Shown here: positions 6,540 through 7,029 of the stretch, one piece after another
Layout of the letters: each line of letters starts with the position of its first letter
How positions within the stretch are numbered: the stretch's first letter is position 1
Translations under genes and position numbers: made by a program
Notes under the pieces: model-generated
Seen by the model: the letters and a program-made list of their open reading frames with translations, nothing else
Told to the model about the DNA's origin: nothing
Databases searched by the model: none
Source of the DNA: Thermodesulfovibrio sp.
Lineage (GTDB): Bacteria; Nitrospirota; Thermodesulfovibrionia; Thermodesulfovibrionales; JdFR-85
Direction of reading: 5' to 3'
DNA length: 7,029 nt
Assembly: GCA_027050975.1 (NCBI GenBank)
Contig: JALUAR010000015.1
Coordinates: 1 to 7,029, forward strand

Positions 6540-6898
6540 ATGGAGGGACTGTTGAATCGTTCCTCAAGGAAGTAATAGCCTCTATTGAAAAGCATTTCTT
6601 TGATTTCCATCTTGAGGTACTATTTAAAACCCCAAAATCTCTTAAGGCAAATATCCATCTTGGACAAAATCTCTTTATCGCTTTAAGGTATAATGCAAGA
6701 AACGAAAGGATTGATTTTGCTCTTATTTATAATAATCAGCGTGTTTTTGGATACGACAATTTAAAAGAATGGCATTATCATCCTTTTAATAACCCCTCTA
6801 TACATATTCCTTGCAAAGAACCTTCAATTGACAAGATAATATCTGAAATAAAAGAAATCTGTTCAAAGATTAAGAAACAGAGAGGTCAGCATGGCTAA
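6536..6898 (+). CDS. Putative TumE-like (DUF6516-type) toxin
   Basis: The 120-residue soluble protein overlaps the upstream gene by four bases. The central part alternates as a small beta sheet (NIHLGQNLFIALRYNARN, then RIDFALIYNNQRVFGYDN). It is followed by a histidine-rich motif WHYHPFNNPSIHIP (about residues 80-93) and a C-terminal helix with lysines. A strand-rich core with R-I-x-G/F-x-Y-D-N followed by spaced histidines is how I recognise TumE/DUF6516-like toxins. The histidines could be catalytic or nucleic-acid-contacting, which is an inference. Sampled stretches of the gene (6601-6780) are about 31% GC, against roughly 38-58% in samples of dnaA, gyrB and tolQ, suggesting separate acquisition. 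Its last eight bases contain the start codon of the hsdM remnant, so the pair was probably the leading part of a restriction operon. The gene is uninterrupted. A different small-protein family cannot be excluded. Confidence 0.58.
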   Translation: MNGGTVESFLKEVIASIEKHFFDFHLEVLFKTPKSLKANIHLGQNLFIALRYNARNERIDFALIYNNQRVFGYDNLKEWHYHPFNNPSIHIPCKEPSIDKIISEIKEICSKIKKQRGQHG

Positions 6899-7029
6899 TG
6901 AATCTGCAATAGTAGGCCAGCGACTGTGGAATTGCGTCAAAGTCTTCAGGTTATGGAGATAAGGAAATTGCAGAAAACCTTGAGGCAGCCCTTGAGCAGT
7001 TTGAGAGTATTTATCAGGAACTGGAAGGT
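6891..7029 (+). pseudogene. hsdM: Type I methyltransferase HsdM, internally deleted and frameshifted (runs off the window)
   Basis: HsdM is the adenine methyltransferase subunit of type I restriction-modification systems, normally about 480-520 residues. ATG 6891, with GAGAGG at 6880-6885, reads MANESAIVGQRLWN, a classic HsdM N-terminus. The frame then ends at TAA 6960-6962 after 23 residues. In another frame, open from 6916 to the window end, the text reads GYGDKEIAENLEAALEQF and then ESIYQELEG, which resembles the far C-terminal helix of HsdM (…DLEAALEQF…). The SAM-binding domain and the catalytic NPPF/NPPY motif are missing entirely. The simplest reading is a large internal deletion joining the two ends out of frame, with the junction between about 6930 and 6960. 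The N-terminal match is strong and the C-terminal match moderate. The start overlaps the toxin gene stop by eight bases. Confidence 0.7.

Noticed and set aside
5578..7029. Insertion sequence or CRISPR array as the cause of the rearrangement
   Set aside because: I found no transposase motif, no paired terminal inverted repeats with target duplication, and no regularly spaced repeats.

Overview
The window opens almost exactly at the start of a chromosomal replication-initiation cluster and ends in a small accessory patch; every supported gene is on the + strand. The core genes are dnaA, dnaN and gyrB, followed by a tolQ-type inner-membrane gene. TolQ, together with a GyrB of the long type that carries a roughly 165-residue insert late in the protein, points to a Gram-negative bacterium. 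The dnaA-dnaN-gyrB order without recF and the moderate GC content would fit Nitrospirota or a former deltaproteobacterial lineage. That placement is an inference, not a measurement.

Positions 2-5577 (core): DnaA (initiator), DnaN (sliding clamp), GyrB (gyrase ATPase/TOPRIM subunit) and TolQ (proton-channel subunit of the Tol-Pal or a related energising complex). They are separated by only about 16-30 bases and each has a good Shine-Dalgarno sequence, so they look co-transcribed. The first three initiate replication, hold the polymerase on DNA and manage supercoiling. TolQ belongs to envelope maintenance, and its usual partner tolR is not found behind it.

Positions 5578-6212 (635 bases without an intact gene): this is a graveyard. 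It holds a possible intrinsic terminator after tolQ and a short unrecognised coding-like stretch. It also holds a VapB-family antitoxin gene broken by a perfect 7-bp tandem duplication, an 11-bp hairpin, and the last ~60 codons of a type I restriction specificity gene (hsdS) with no start and no body.

Positions 6213-7029 (accessory): an apparently intact two-gene cassette with a 4-base start/stop overlap (ATGA) resembles an antitoxin plus a TumE/DUF6516-like toxin. It is followed, with an 8-base overlap, by the start of a type I methyltransferase gene (hsdM). That gene keeps its first ~14 codons, then jumps to what looks like the extreme C-terminal part in another frame. The picture is a collapsed type I restriction-modification locus next to the replication cluster. 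One toxin-antitoxin pair (TumE-like) stays intact while another (VapB, without VapC) and the restriction genes have decayed. The TumE-like gene is clearly AT-richer than the core genes.
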